Positions 43,853 through 53,769 of a stretch of 64,000 nt of DNA are shown here, piece after piece. Under the pieces are notes generated by a model. The model was not told the origin of the DNA. It searched no databases and saw only the letters and a list, made by a program, of their open reading frames with translations. Where the stretch lies: NCBI GenBank assembly GCA_016721005.1, contig JADKJM010000016.1, positions 678,198 through 742,197 on the forward strand, read 5' to 3'. Position numbers and translations under genes: made by a program. Position 1 is the stretch's first letter. The number at the start of each line of letters is the position of its first letter. Source of the DNA: Flavobacteriales bacterium (GTDB lineage: Bacteria; Bacteroidota; Bacteroidia; Flavobacteriales_F; PHOS-HE28).

Positions 43853-46800
43853 CCCTCAGAGCGAGCCTCACCACCGTTCCGCTGCCTACCGCGCTCTCAA
43901 TGCCCAGCTCCGCGCCAATTCCATTTGCACGCTCGGGCATTGTGCGCGTGCCATAGCTGTCCTTCGTCACCAGTGATGGATCGAAGCCCTGTCCGTCATC
44001 CTTCAATTCAAGTTGAACTCGACCATTGATCTGTGATACGTGGAGCGTGCAATGCACTGCGTTCGCATGCTTCGCGCAATTGTTCATCGCCTCCTTCATG
44101 ATCAGCGTGATCGCGCGGCGCTGATCCATATCGAGTTTGATCTCCTTCATCGCGTCGGTTCGGCCCTCCAACTTGAAGCGCGTTTCCGTCCGATCGAAGA
44201 GCGAGAGCGCGAATGCGGCGAGACGGTCAAGCACATCGTGCAACGTATCCCGCCCGGGGTCCATGCTCCAGATCAGATCACGGATGCCAGCGGAAAGCTC
44301 GCGGTGCGCTTGGTCGATGTGCGCCAAATGACCGCCCAGGTCAGGGTCGCTCTTCGCGCGTTGCTTCGCCAAGCCCGTGTGCAGGTTGATCCGCGTGAGC
44401 TTCGCGCCGGACTCGTCGTGGAAATCAGCAGCGCTCTTGCGGCGGAAGTCCTCCCGTTCCGCGCTTCGCGCTTCGGCGATGCGCAGGTTCGTCCGTAGGT
44501 CGCGCGTGGCTTCCCGCAAGCGGTAGCGGTACCATCCATAACCGATCGACAACAGCACGAGTGTATAGAAGGCATACGCGTACCACGTTCGCCAGGGCGG
44601 TGTGGAGATGCTCAACACCAGCGAAGCACCTTCCTCGTTCCACACCCCGTCGTTGTTGCTGCCTTGCACGCGCAGCACATACTCGCCTGGATCGAGGTTG
44701 GTGTAGGTGACGGAGTTCCTCGTTCCCGCATCGACCCATTCCTCATCGAAGCCTTCGAGCTTGTAGCGATAGCGGTTCTTCTCCGGTGCGATGTAGTTGA
44801 GGGCCGCGAACTCGAAGCCGATCACCCGGTCACGCCAAGTAAGGTCCAGCTTATCCACTGCGTGCATCACACGTTCAAGCGCGAAGCCGACGGCGCTATC
44901 CGCGCGCAAGGGCACCGGCTCGTTCTTGAGGAGGAGACGGGTGATGCGCACTGAAGGCACGTGCGTATTGGAAACGAGTTCACTTGGCGCGAACCAATTC
45001 AAGCCGTTGACACCACCGAACATGAGCTCTCCGTTCTCTGTGCGCACGTAGGCATTCTGGTTGAACTCATCGCTCAATAATCCATCGGCGCGCGAAAGGG
45101 TGCGCACCACTTGCCCGACCGATGGGTCGAATTCCGCAAGGCCGTGATTGGTGCTCAACCAGACGTGGTCACCATCGGGAAGGATCCCATAGATCACCTC
45201 ATTCGGTAGGCCGCTTGCGCGCCCGTACCGCGTGAAGATCCCCTCGGGCTGCTGCCCAGCGATGATCGCGGCGCGCAGGCTGTCATCCACCGGGTGCTTC
45301 GTAACGCATAGCCCATTCGCCGTGCCGACCCAGAGGCGGTGTGTGGCATCCTCATAGGTGCAAAGCACGAGGTCGTCACTTAGACTACCCATGTCCTCCG
45401 GGCTCCGACGCAGCATTCCGGAGCGTCCGCTTTCCGGGTGGTACAGCATCAGTCCACTACCCGCGCTTCCCATCCACAAGTAGCCTGAGGCGTCCTCCAT
45501 CACCGTGAACAGGTACGCATGTTTCAACGCCTCGGAGATGATCGATGGATGGCCGGATCCCTTCCCGCTCGTGTCGATGACGCACAGGCCTGCGCCTCCA
45601 GTAGCAAGCCATGTGCGCCCATCCCGGGCCGTCCACATGCCATGGATGATCCGGGCCCGTTGCGGATCAGCGTCCGCGCGCACGCCCAGTTGTTCGAACC
45701 GTAGCGCATCACCGGAGCCCCGCACCACATTCACGCCACCTCCCAAGGTCCCCACAAGGATCGCACCTGAGGAGCTGCGCGTGAGCGATAGCACGTAGTC
45801 GGCGTTGAGCGATCCATGATGTCGCGGATCATGGCGGTACGTGCGCATCGCACCCGACGAGCGGTCCTGCACGCTCAGACCTGCGGGTGATCCGATCCAT
45901 AGGTGATCACCATCCTCCAGCAAGCAGGTCACACTTGGATGGGCAAGTGCGTTCGCATCCCCTGCGATGTGCGGCAACCCATGCACGACCTCTTCCACGT
46001 GTTCAATGCGGTCCAGTCCGTTGCGAGTGCCCACCCAGATCTCACCGCCTTCTCCTGCGAGGAGCGACAGCACATGGTCATCGGCCAAGCTGCGGGGATC
46101 CGCGGGATCATGGCGGTGGATCGAAACCCGGCCTTTGCCATCGCGATGCACAAGCCCGTGCGTGGTGCCGATCCAGAGATGATCATCATGCACCAGCACA
46201 CATTGGAAACCGATGCGTGGATCGGCGCCATTGATCGACGCGGCATCCAGCATGACTTGCGGTGCCTCCTTGGTGTTGTCGTACTTCCAGACGTGGTGGT
46301 TGTCCAGCACATAGGTCGTTCCATCCGCATGGAAGAGCGCGGTCACCATTACGCCCGGGAGGATGACCTCCACGCTGCTGTTGCTGATCGTGAGCCGCGC
46401 CAGTCCATCCGCCGTACGCAACAGAAGATGATCCACATCGTCCGGGACCATGGCGCCGATGAGGTCGCCATCCGCAAAGCGTACTCCGGGGATGTTCGTC
46501 ACCGCCCTGGTTGCGCGGTCGATGCGATCCAACCCATGACTGGTCCTCACCCAAATGGTGCCTGACGGATGTTCAAGCAGACCGATCACCCGGTTGCCAG
46601 CGAGACTCCGCGATGCTTCTCCACCGTGTGCATAGTGAGTGAAAACCCCGGTCGCAGGATCGAAGCGGTGAAGCCCTCCGCCGAATGTGCCGATCCACAG
46701 GAGTCCGGAATCGTCCTCCAGCAGGCTCCAGATGTAGTTGTTCGCAAGGCTATTGGTGTGGCCCGTGCTGCGGTACGTGATGAAATTCCGCCCGTCGAAA

Positions 46801-46988
46801 CGATCCAGACCATCCTGTGTACCGAACCATAGGAAGCCGTGGCGATCCTGCGCCATCGCGTTCACCGAGTTCTGTGAAAGCCCATCCGTGGTGGTGATGT
46901 GCTGGAAGACGTGCGAAGTCGGTTGGGCATCCACGCCAAGGTGGAAGAAGATCAACAGCGGGACCGACCCGAGTATAGCGCGCAACAC
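43848..46988 (-). CDS. propeller/Y_Y_Y sensor histidine kinase
   Basis: 1046 aa, GTG start at 46988. Signal peptide (AILGSVPLLIFFHLGVDAQ); periplasmic beta-propeller blades (TTDGLSQNSVNAMAQDRHGF, WIGTFGGGLHRFDPATG, ADGLLSDEFNQNAYV); Y_Y_Y domain (LDPGEYVLRVQGSNNDGVW); one TM (YAYAFYTLVLLSIGYGWY); and a HisKA_3-type kinase with H-box DFHDESGAKLTRINLH, N-box KEAMNNCAKHA and G-box DDGQGFDPS. Unlike gut hybrid systems there is no fused receiver; the LuxR-type regulator at 42505 is the likely partner. The ligand is unknown. Confidence 0.93.
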   Translation of the reverse strand: MLRAILGSVPLLIFFHLGVDAQPTSHVFQHITTTDGLSQNSVNAMAQDRHGFLWFGTQDGLDRFDGRNFITYRSTGHTNSLANNYIWSLLEDDSGLLWIGTFGGGLHRFDPATGVFTHYAHGGEASRSLAGNRVIGLLEHPSGTIWVRTSHGLDRIDRATRAVTNIPGVRFADGDLIGAMVPDDVDHLLLRTADGLARLTISNSSVEVILPGVMVTALFHADGTTYVLDNHHVWKYDNTKEAPQVMLDAASINGADPRIGFQCVLVHDDHLWIGTTHGLVHRDGKGRVSIHRHDPADPRSLADDHVLSLLAGEGGEIWVGTRNGLDRIEHVEEVVHGLPHIAGDANALAHPSVTCLLEDGDHLWIGSPAGLSVQDRSSGAMRTYRHDPRHHGSLNADYVLSLTRSSSGAILVGTLGGGVNVVRGSGDALRFEQLGVRADADPQRARIIHGMWTARDGRTWLATGGAGLCVIDTSGKGSGHPSIISEALKHAYLFTVMEDASGYLWMGSAGSGLMLYHPESGRSGMLRRSPEDMGSLSDDLVLCTYEDATHRLWVGTANGLCVTKHPVDDSLRAAIIAGQQPEGIFTRYGRASGLPNEVIYGILPDGDHVWLSTNHGLAEFDPSVGQVVRTLSRADGLLSDEFNQNAYVRTENGELMFGGVNGLNWFAPSELVSNTHVPSVRITRLLLKNEPVPLRADSAVGFALERVMHAVDKLDLTWRDRVIGFEFAALNYIAPEKNRYRYKLEGFDEEWVDAGTRNSVTYTNLDPGEYVLRVQGSNNDGVWNEEGASLVLSISTPPWRTWYAYAFYTLVLLSIGYGWYRYRLREATRDLRTNLRIAEARSAEREDFRRKSAADFHDESGAKLTRINLHTGLAKQRAKSDPDLGGHLAHIDQAHRELSAGIRDLIWSMDPGRDTLHDVLDRLAAFALSLFDRTETRFKLEGRTDAMKEIKLDMDQRRAITLIMKEAMNNCAKHANAVHCTLHVSQINGRVQLELKDDGQGFDPSLVTKDSYGTRTMPERANGIGAELGIESAVGSGTVVRLALRG

Positions 46989-47040
46989 TCGATCAATATA
47001 GCCAGGAGGATCCGGACGACCCGCGGTGATCTTCTATTGA

Positions 47041-47254
47041 TCACCAACCCAATGCGTCCAACGCTTCGGATCGGAGGTGCTTCTTCAACCAACTGCTCGG
47101 TAGGTCGATCATCAACGGATCGAGGTCATCCAGTGCGCGGTCCACATGACCGCTGCAGCGCACGCAGCTTATCGATGATCACATCCTGCGCATGAACACC
47201 TGCAGCAGGTCCGAAGAAGCAGAAACAGAGGATCGGTGCGCGAAGACGCCTCAA
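47041..47254 (-). pseudogene. candidate small secreted protein, one frameshift
   Basis: A TTG at 47254 overlaps the parC stop (TTGA) and opens RRLRAPILCFCFFGPAAGVH-AQDVIIDKLRALQR, a good signal peptide. Skipping one base near 47147 continues as HVDRALDDLDPLMIDLPSSW-LKKHLRSEALDALGW and a stop at 47041. The join keeps a helical, protein-like run of ~70 residues. It may be the last gene of the parE-parC operon. The whole call depends on one presumed indel. Confidence 0.35.
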
Positions 47255-49992
47255 TCCAATCCCATCGTGATCTGCTTGCCCGGCTTGTAGCCGATCAGCG
47301 GATCCTCGGGTGAGCGCTCTTGTTCATCAGCGGCCTTCTGCCGTTTGAATTTCTTCACGGGGCTTTCCTCCAGACCTTCCTCCTCGGGCGCATCCAGGTT
47401 GCCGATCTCCTCTTCGGTGATGAGCATGCCCTGCACTTCTTCCATCTCTGGCGTGAGCGGAATGAAGACGGCTGAGTTCAGCGTGAACTCCTTCACCTTG
47501 TGCGGCGTGAGGCGATTACCCAAGGCCTTCACGCCTTTCACACCGATGAAGCCCGCGAGATCGATGTCCTCGTCCTCGCGCGTGGTACTGCGCTTGTCAT
47601 ACGCGATGTGCAGTTCGGGCTCCTTCACCAAGCTGTGTACGAACAATTTGCTTTCCGCATGTTCGGTGATGAAGATGACGGGATCGCGCGAAGGCTCCAC
47701 CTCGAAGCGTTTCACGTTGAACTGCTGCTTCTCGCCTTCCCAATACACCGCAGTGAGGATGTCCTTCGGGTTCCACTTCACCACGGTGCGCACATCATCG
47801 GGGAAGTGCGTGCTGAGGATAAAGGGGAACAGCTGGTAGGTGCCGCTCGCCATCACGGCCAGGATGCGGTCCTCGCCACCGAAGCGACCGAGGTAGCGAC
47901 CGTGTCCGGTGTCGTTAAGACGGCGCACGGTCTCATCGAACCACACCGGCACGGCACCGAGCAGGCTTAACCCGCGCTCCTTCTGGGTGATCTTCTGCAC
48001 GGTGTAGCGCGTGAGGAGATTGCCCTTGCTGCCGCGACCTTTCACGGAAAGCTGCGCGAAGTCCACGTCGAACTTGTTCTTGCGCAAGCTCGGGCGCGGA
48101 CGCAGGACCACGCTCACGGTTTCACTCGCACCGTCCGGATTGGCGGTGAAGTACTCCACGCTGCTGCCGGGTACGCCGTTGGTGAGGTCGTACTCCTTGT
48201 CGCGCGTAACACCGGTAACGATAAAGCGCTTCATGAAGTAGGCGCCCTTCACGCCGTCCTGGTAGATCATGTGGTAGATCGTCCGGTCGTCGTTCTTCTT
48301 GAAGACGCCGACGTGGAGGATGCCCTTGCCGATGAACTTCTTGTCGGCCACTTTGGTCACGAGCATGCTGCCGTTCACGCGGAACACGATGATGTCATCG
48401 ATCTCCGAGCATTCGTCCACGAACTCGTTGTTGCGCAGGCTCCAACCCACGAAGCCTTCATTGCGATCCACATAGAGTTTGCGGTTGGCCACGGCCACTT
48501 TCGCCGCCACGATGGTATCGAAGGCGCGCAGTTCGGTCTTGCGCTCACGTCCTGCTCCGTACTTCTTCTTCAGTTCCTTGAACCAATCCACCGCGTGGTC
48601 GATCAGGTGGTCCAGCTTGTTCTGGGTCTCTGCGATCCGGTCGGTGAGTTGGTGGATGTGCTCATCGGCTTGGAAGCCATCGTAGCGACTGATCCGCTTG
48701 ATCTTGATCTCCGTAAGACGCAGGATGTCCTCGGGCGTCACCGCGCGTTTCAGCTCCTGGATGTGCGGCTTCAAACCCTTCTCGATGAAGGCGAGCACTT
48801 CCTCCCAGGTCTCCGCCTCCTCGATCTTGCGGTAGACCTTCTTCTCGATGAAGATCCGTTCCAGTGACGCGAAGTGCCACTGCTCCTCCAACTCGGCCTT
48901 GCGGATCCTCAACTCCAACTCCAACAGCTTCACGGTGTTCTCCGTGCTGATCCGCAAGAGCTCCTTCACACCTACGAAGCGCGGCTTGTCGTTCTCGATC
49001 ACCACTGCGTTCGGCGCAATGCTCACTTCGCAATCCGTGAACGCGTAGAGTGCGTCGATGGTGGTATCCGGACTCACGCCGGTGGCGAGGTGAATGAGGA
49101 TCTCCGCATTCTCAGCGGTGTTGTCCTCGATGTGCCGGACCTTGATCTTGCCCTTGTCGTTGGCTTTGATGATGCTCTCGATCAACGAGGTGGTGGTGGT
49201 GCCGAAGGGGATCTCGTGGATCACCAGCGTTTTGTTGTCCTCCTTGCGGATGCGCGCGCGGCATCGGACGCGGCCGCCGCGTTCGCCCTCGCTGTAGTTG
49301 CTCGCATCGGCGAGGCCGCCCGTTGGGAAATCGGGCGCCAGATCGAAGGAACGCTTGCGCAACACCGCGATGCTGGCATCAAGCAGCTCGTTGAAGTTGT
49401 GCGGCAGCACCTTGCAACTCAAGCCCACCGCGATGCCCTCACCGCCCTGCGCGAGCAAGAGCGGGAACTTCACCGGCAGGTGTACCGGTTCCTTGTTCCG
49501 GCCGTCGTAGCTCAGTTGCCATTCGGTGGTCTTGGGGTTGAAGACGACCTCCTTCGCGAACTTGCTCAGGCGCGCTTCGATGTAACGTGGTGCCGCAGCG
49601 CTATCACCGGTGAGGGTGTTGCCCCAGTTCCCTTGGCAATCGATCAGCAGGTCCTTCTGCCCCACTTGCACCAACGCATCACCGATGCTCGCATCACCGT
49701 GCGGGTGGTACTGCATGGTGTGGCCGATGATGTTCGCCACCTTGTTGTAGCGGCCATCGTCCAGATCGCTCATGGAATGCAGGATCCGGCGTTGCACGGG
49801 TTTCAAGCCGTCGTACAGCGCGGGCACAGCGCGTTCCAGGATCACGTAGCTCGCGTAATCCAGGAACCAGTTGTGGAACATACCACTCACACTGAACTGG
49901 CCGGTCTGTCCCGCACCGGGAATGCCATTCGAACCACCGGAGGAAGATCCTTCCGGTTGGTCCAAGGTCTCGTCGTTCAATTCGTCACTCAT
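47251..49992 (-). CDS. parC: DNA topoisomerase IV subunit A
   Basis: 913 aa from the ATG at 49992 (five codons inside the open frame, overlapping the upstream stop). Breakage-reunion domain: DGLKPVQRRILHSM, HPHGDASIGDALV, and catalytic Tyr137 after Arg136 in AAAPRYIEARLS. The C-terminal domain is a beta-pinwheel with a long acidic/basic tail (EEGLEESPVKKFKRQK). With ParE it decatenates daughter chromosomes. It is the fourth gene in an operon of ATGA overlaps beginning with parE. Confidence 0.93.
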   Translation of the reverse strand: MSDELNDETLDQPEGSSSGGSNGIPGAGQTGQFSVSGMFHNWFLDYASYVILERAVPALYDGLKPVQRRILHSMSDLDDGRYNKVANIIGHTMQYHPHGDASIGDALVQVGQKDLLIDCQGNWGNTLTGDSAAAPRYIEARLSKFAKEVVFNPKTTEWQLSYDGRNKEPVHLPVKFPLLLAQGGEGIAVGLSCKVLPHNFNELLDASIAVLRKRSFDLAPDFPTGGLADASNYSEGERGGRVRCRARIRKEDNKTLVIHEIPFGTTTTSLIESIIKANDKGKIKVRHIEDNTAENAEILIHLATGVSPDTTIDALYAFTDCEVSIAPNAVVIENDKPRFVGVKELLRISTENTVKLLELELRIRKAELEEQWHFASLERIFIEKKVYRKIEEAETWEEVLAFIEKGLKPHIQELKRAVTPEDILRLTEIKIKRISRYDGFQADEHIHQLTDRIAETQNKLDHLIDHAVDWFKELKKKYGAGRERKTELRAFDTIVAAKVAVANRKLYVDRNEGFVGWSLRNNEFVDECSEIDDIIVFRVNGSMLVTKVADKKFIGKGILHVGVFKKNDDRTIYHMIYQDGVKGAYFMKRFIVTGVTRDKEYDLTNGVPGSSVEYFTANPDGASETVSVVLRPRPSLRKNKFDVDFAQLSVKGRGSKGNLLTRYTVQKITQKERGLSLLGAVPVWFDETVRRLNDTGHGRYLGRFGGEDRILAVMASGTYQLFPFILSTHFPDDVRTVVKWNPKDILTAVYWEGEKQQFNVKRFEVEPSRDPVIFITEHAESKLFVHSLVKEPELHIAYDKRSTTREDEDIDLAGFIGVKGVKALGNRLTPHKVKEFTLNSAVFIPLTPEMEEVQGMLITEEEIGNLDAPEEEGLEESPVKKFKRQKAADEQERSPEDPLIGYKPGKQITMGLD

Positions 49993-50420
49993 TGCAGGGT
50001 CGCGCAAATCTGCTCCGCTCGCGCGGCGCTTTGGTTATTGAAGAGTCGTAGTTCGAGGCACACGGGTGCGCCGATCACGGGTTCCGACCGAACGTACTTG
50101 AAGCGATCGCTGTTGGCCGGGTTCGGATCCAAAGTGAAGGACATGCCACTGATCCGGTCCACCACTTTCACCGAGTAGCTCGCATCACTGAGGAACAGTT
50201 CCGCCTTCGCATGGAAGACGATCGCTTGGTTGAGCAACGTGGCGCCGGGAATACTCACCACTTCCAAGTACGTGGTATCGAGCGCGAACACGGCCGGGCC
50301 GTCATAGTCCGGATCGAACGGATTGTTCGTCAGTGTATCGGGATCCAATTCACCCTTGCCACATGAAGCCAATGCGAGAACCGCGATCAACACGATGGGA
50401 TATGTGCGGATGGCTTTCAT
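49989..50420 (-). CDS. lipoprotein encoded between parE and parC
   Basis: 143 aa from the ATG at 50420. Signal peptide and lipobox VLALASC (Cys20), then KGELDPDTLTNNPFDPDYDG, typical of Bacteroidota outer-membrane lipoproteins. The rest is a beta-rich domain (YLEVVSIPGATLLNQAIVFH, VCLELRLFNNQ). No family recognised. Overlaps both neighbours by ATGA, so its translation is tied to parC. Confidence 0.75.
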   Translation of the reverse strand: MKAIRTYPIVLIAVLALASCGKGELDPDTLTNNPFDPDYDGPAVFALDTTYLEVVSIPGATLLNQAIVFHAKAELFLSDASYSVKVVDRISGMSFTLDPNPANSDRFKYVRSEPVIGAPVCLELRLFNNQSAARAEQICATLQ

Positions 50421-51154
50421 CGGATCGGAAGGGTGAATCCCATGGCCCACGTTCCTGCGTTGTTCGCCCCCGGCATCCACACCAGTCCATCGAAACGCAG
50501 CTTCTCCTTGTCCTCGAAGATCGGTGCAGTGCGAGTCCGTCGGCGTTGATGGATCAGATAGGATACCGCCGCACTTGCGACGAAGACACCACTGCTGACA
50601 TATGCCATCGTACGCGCTTGGCGCAATTCCTTGTTCGCATCCGGGATCCGTTCGTTCTTCAACTCGATGATCCCGGCCGGATAGGTGCTCGTGTTGTACT
50701 CGTCCGACAACGCATCCAGGTCCTTGCGCGCCTTCATCGCGCGCGCAATGCTCACACCCGACCACACACCTGCGCTGACGGTGATCAGTGGTGGACCGTA
50801 CTGGACCCACCGATCATTGCGCGTGAACCGATCAGCGCGGTGGCGGTACGTGATGTATTCCTCCGAGTACCGCAGTTGCACGCGCGCTTCCGTGGTGGCA
50901 CCTGCCACGACCACAAGTGTGGTGTCGTGCATCCGACGTTCCGGCGCCCAGAACACGAACGTGTGCGGGCCTTCCATCAACGTGATCTCACGATCCGTCA
51001 AGCGATGTTTGCCATCCACGATATAGCTGCAGGATCCAGCAGGTTCACAGAAGATGCGGAGCTTACCCGTGTTCTGCGCAGCACCGGTCAAAGCGAGGCA
51101 TACCATGCATCCCGCGAACAGGATCCCTCTACCGATGCCTCTAGATCCGATCAT
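50417..51154 (-). CDS. membrane protein with PEGA-like domain, between parE and parC
   Basis: 245 aa. Signal peptide (RGILFAGCMVCLALTGAAQ). Residues ~25-95 resemble a PEGA-type beta-sandwich (GKLRIFCEPAGSCSYIVDGK, EGPHTFVFWAPERRM). Two short hydrophobic helices (PLITVSAGVWSGVSIA; MAYVSSGVFVASAAVSYLI) flank a charged middle. The end WAMGFTLPIR looks like an outer-membrane C-terminal strand. Function unknown; ATGA overlaps with parE and the lipoprotein gene. Confidence 0.72.
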   Translation of the reverse strand: MIGSRGIGRGILFAGCMVCLALTGAAQNTGKLRIFCEPAGSCSYIVDGKHRLTDREITLMEGPHTFVFWAPERRMHDTTLVVVAGATTEARVQLRYSEEYITYRHRADRFTRNDRWVQYGPPLITVSAGVWSGVSIARAMKARKDLDALSDEYNTSTYPAGIIELKNERIPDANKELRQARTMAYVSSGVFVASAAVSYLIHQRRRTRTAPIFEDKEKLRFDGLVWMPGANNAGTWAMGFTLPIR

Positions 51155-53058
51155 ACCTCCGCTTCCACTTCATCGAGTTTCCGCGCGATCACCTTCACCG
51201 GGTCGATGGCCTGCTCCTCCACGAGGTCCTTCTCCACCTTCAGGTTGTTGATGATGAACTCCCTAGGCGTGGGTGTGTTCTTGCCCATGTAGAAGTTGAG
51301 CAGGTCCTGCACCGCCGCACCCTTGGTGATCATCACCGGCTCCAAGCGGATGTCCTCACCGATGAAGTGCTTGAATTCATCCGGGCTGATCTCGCCCAAG
51401 CCCTTGAAGCGTGTGATCTCCGCCGTCTTGCCCAACTTGAGGATGGCGCGTTGGCGCTCCTCATCGCTGTAGCAGTAGATCGTCTCCTTCTTGTTGCGCA
51501 CGCGGAAAAGTGGCGTTTGCAGGATGTAGAGGTGATCGTTCTTCACCAGGTCCGGGAAGAACTGGAGGAAGAAGGTCATGAGCAGCAAGCGGATGTGCAT
51601 GCCATCGACATCCGCATCCGTGGCCACCACGATCCGGTTGTAACGCAAGCCGTCCATGCCATCCTCGATGTCGAGCGCCGCTTGGATCAGGTTGAACTCC
51701 TCGTTCTCGTACACCACCTTCTTGGTGAGGCCGTGGCAGTTCAGTGGCTTTCCCTTCAGGCTGAACACCGCCTGCGTTTCCACGTTCCGGCTCTTGGTGA
51801 TGCTGCCGCTGGCACTATCGCCCTCGGTGATGAAGAGCGTGGAGGCCTCTTTGCGCGCATCGTTCTTCGGATCGCTCAAGTGGACGCGGCAATCGCGCAG
51901 TTTGCGGTTGTGCAAGCTGGCCTTCTTGGCGCGTTCGCGTGCAAGCTTGCGGATGCCGGAGAGTTCCTTCCGCTCGCGTTCGTTGGAAAGGATGCGTGAT
52001 TGGAGGATCTCGGCGATCTGCGGATTCTTGTGCAGGTGGTTGTCCAATTGGCGACCGATGAAGTCGCCGATGAAGCTGCGCATGCTCTGGCCACCGGGTT
52101 CGATCTCCTGTGATCCGAGCTTGGTCTTGGTCTGGCTCTCGAACACGGGCTCGATCACCTTCACGGCCACGGCGGCCACAATACCGGTGCGTACGTCGCC
52201 CGCTTCCCAATCCTTCTTGAAGAAGTCCTTGATCGTCTTCGCCACTGCTTCGCGGAACGCACCTTGGTGCGTGCCGCCTTGCGTGGTGTGCTGGCCATTC
52301 ACGAAGCTGTAGTACTCCTCACCGTAATGGTTGGCGTGCGTGATCGCCACTTCGATGTCATCGCCGATGAGATGGATGATGGGATACAGCGGTTCGCCGT
52401 CCATCTTCTCGGTGAGGAGGTCCAGCAATCCGTTCTTGCTCTGGAACTTGTTGCCGTTGTAGAAGATGCTCAGGCCCGTGTTCAGGTAGCAGTAGTTCCA
52501 GAGCAGGCGCTCGATGTGCTGCTCGCGATACTGGTAGTGCTTGAACATCTGCTCGTCCGGCTCGAAGACCACCGTGGTCCCGTTGGTCTCCCCGGACTTC
52601 TCCAACTTGGTGTCCTTGCGCAACACACCGCGGTCGAACTCGGCGCGCTTCAACTGGCCTTCACGAACGCTTTCGATCTTGAAGTAGCTGCTCAAAGCGT
52701 TCACGGCCTTGGTACCCACGCCGTTCAGGCCCACACTCTTCTTGAATGCCTTGCTGTCGTACTTCGCGCCGGTGTTGATCTTGCTCACCACGTCGATCAC
52801 CTTGCCCAGCGGCACACCACGACCATAGTCGCGCACCGTTACGCGCGGACCCTCGATCGTGATGTCGATCTTCTTTCCGTGGCCCATCACGTATTCGTCC
52901 ACGCAATTGTCCAACACCTCCTTCAGCAGGATGTAGATGCCGTCATCGTAGCTGCTGCCATCGCCCAATTTGCCGATGTACATGCCCGGCCGCAGGCGGA
53001 TGTGTTCCTTCCAGTCCAGCGACCGGATATGCTCTTCGCTGTAGTTCGTCGCGCTCAT
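51151..53058 (-). CDS. parE: DNA topoisomerase IV subunit B
   Basis: 635 aa. GHKL ATPase with VLDNCVDEYVMG, DYGRGVPLGKV and GLNGVGTKAVNALS; transducer; and TOPRIM with TLFITEGDSASGSI and DADVDGMHIRLLL. Length and ending match ParE rather than the longer GyrB. Supplies ATP-driven strand passage to ParC, which lies two genes downstream in the same overlapping operon. Confidence 0.95.
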   Translation of the reverse strand: MSATNYSEEHIRSLDWKEHIRLRPGMYIGKLGDGSSYDDGIYILLKEVLDNCVDEYVMGHGKKIDITIEGPRVTVRDYGRGVPLGKVIDVVSKINTGAKYDSKAFKKSVGLNGVGTKAVNALSSYFKIESVREGQLKRAEFDRGVLRKDTKLEKSGETNGTTVVFEPDEQMFKHYQYREQHIERLLWNYCYLNTGLSIFYNGNKFQSKNGLLDLLTEKMDGEPLYPIIHLIGDDIEVAITHANHYGEEYYSFVNGQHTTQGGTHQGAFREAVAKTIKDFFKKDWEAGDVRTGIVAAVAVKVIEPVFESQTKTKLGSQEIEPGGQSMRSFIGDFIGRQLDNHLHKNPQIAEILQSRILSNERERKELSGIRKLARERAKKASLHNRKLRDCRVHLSDPKNDARKEASTLFITEGDSASGSITKSRNVETQAVFSLKGKPLNCHGLTKKVVYENEEFNLIQAALDIEDGMDGLRYNRIVVATDADVDGMHIRLLLMTFFLQFFPDLVKNDHLYILQTPLFRVRNKKETIYCYSDEERQRAILKLGKTAEITRFKGLGEISPDEFKHFIGEDIRLEPVMITKGAAVQDLLNFYMGKNTPTPREFIINNLKVEKDLVEEQAIDPVKVIARKLDEVEAEV

Positions 53059-53220
53059 CGTTCGATTGGGAACCTCAGTATTGACAAGGGGTTCCGCAGG
53101 ATGGGACGAAGTTAGCCCGCTGCCAGCGCGGGCTGCCGCCGTTGAAAACTTCCGTTATCCACGATCGCGCGGTGTTTTCAACAAGCGGATCCAGGGATGA
53201 ACGGGAGGGTCGAAAACGAC

Positions 53221-53244
53221 GAAGCCCCGGTCTCCCGGGGCTTC
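53221..53244 (-). terminator. rho-independent terminator of the cold-shock gene
   Basis: GAAGCCCCGG-TCTC-CCGGGGCTTC, a perfect 10-bp stem with a 4-nt loop, followed on the minus strand by GTCGTTTTCG. It lies 25 bp past the csp stop. Confidence 0.88.
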
Positions 53245-53268
53245 GCATTATTCGTTGCCGAGCGTTGC

Positions 53269-53460
53269 TCAGGCCTTGCTCACGTTCACTGCGTTGAGGC
53301 CCTTAGGGCTCTGCTCCACCTCGTAGTTGCCCTTGTCGCCCTCGTAGAGTTGATCCCGAGTGCCGGTCTTGTGGACGAATACGTCCTTTCCACCCTCATC
53401 CGGGGTGATGAAACCGAAACCTTTCTCCGTGTTGAAGAATTTCACTGTACCACTTGCCAT
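53269..53460 (-). CDS. cold-shock protein (CspA family)
   Basis: 63 aa, complete cold-shock domain: MASGTVKFFNTEKGFGFITP with RNP1 (KGFGFI) and RNP2 (DVFVHK), ending LNAVNVSKA. Binds single-stranded nucleic acid as an RNA chaperone. The open frame extends upstream but is not homologous. The first intact gene next to the indel-rich end of the window. Confidence 0.95.
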   Translation of the reverse strand: MASGTVKFFNTEKGFGFITPDEGGKDVFVHKTGTRDQLYEGDKGNYEVEQSPKGLNAVNVSKA

Positions 53461-53769
53461 TATTACTTGAATTGTGTCCCCGGCTTTCACCGGTTCCGTG
53501 TTGATCCCCGGCAAAAGCACCGGGGCATTGATGGGCGCAAGATAGGGGCCCGACGGCTCGCATCGGTCGATGACCCGGAAATAAGTACTGCCGTGGACCC
53601 CAAGAGTACATTGGCCCCTGAAACCGGATCCCGATCCGGGCTCCTGAGGACCTGTAGGTGGTCTTCGACCGCGAGGCATGATCTTCCGCTCCTTTCGCTC
53701 CTCCATCTACATACCCGACGACCTTGTTCGTCGGCGCTGAACATTTCGGAGTGACCTGAACCGATACGC
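53461..53769. other. divergent intergenic region
   Basis: 309 bp between csp (-) and the desaturase (+). It should hold the csp 5' leader and both promoters; no clear -7 box was recognised and no gene is seen. Confidence 0.5.
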
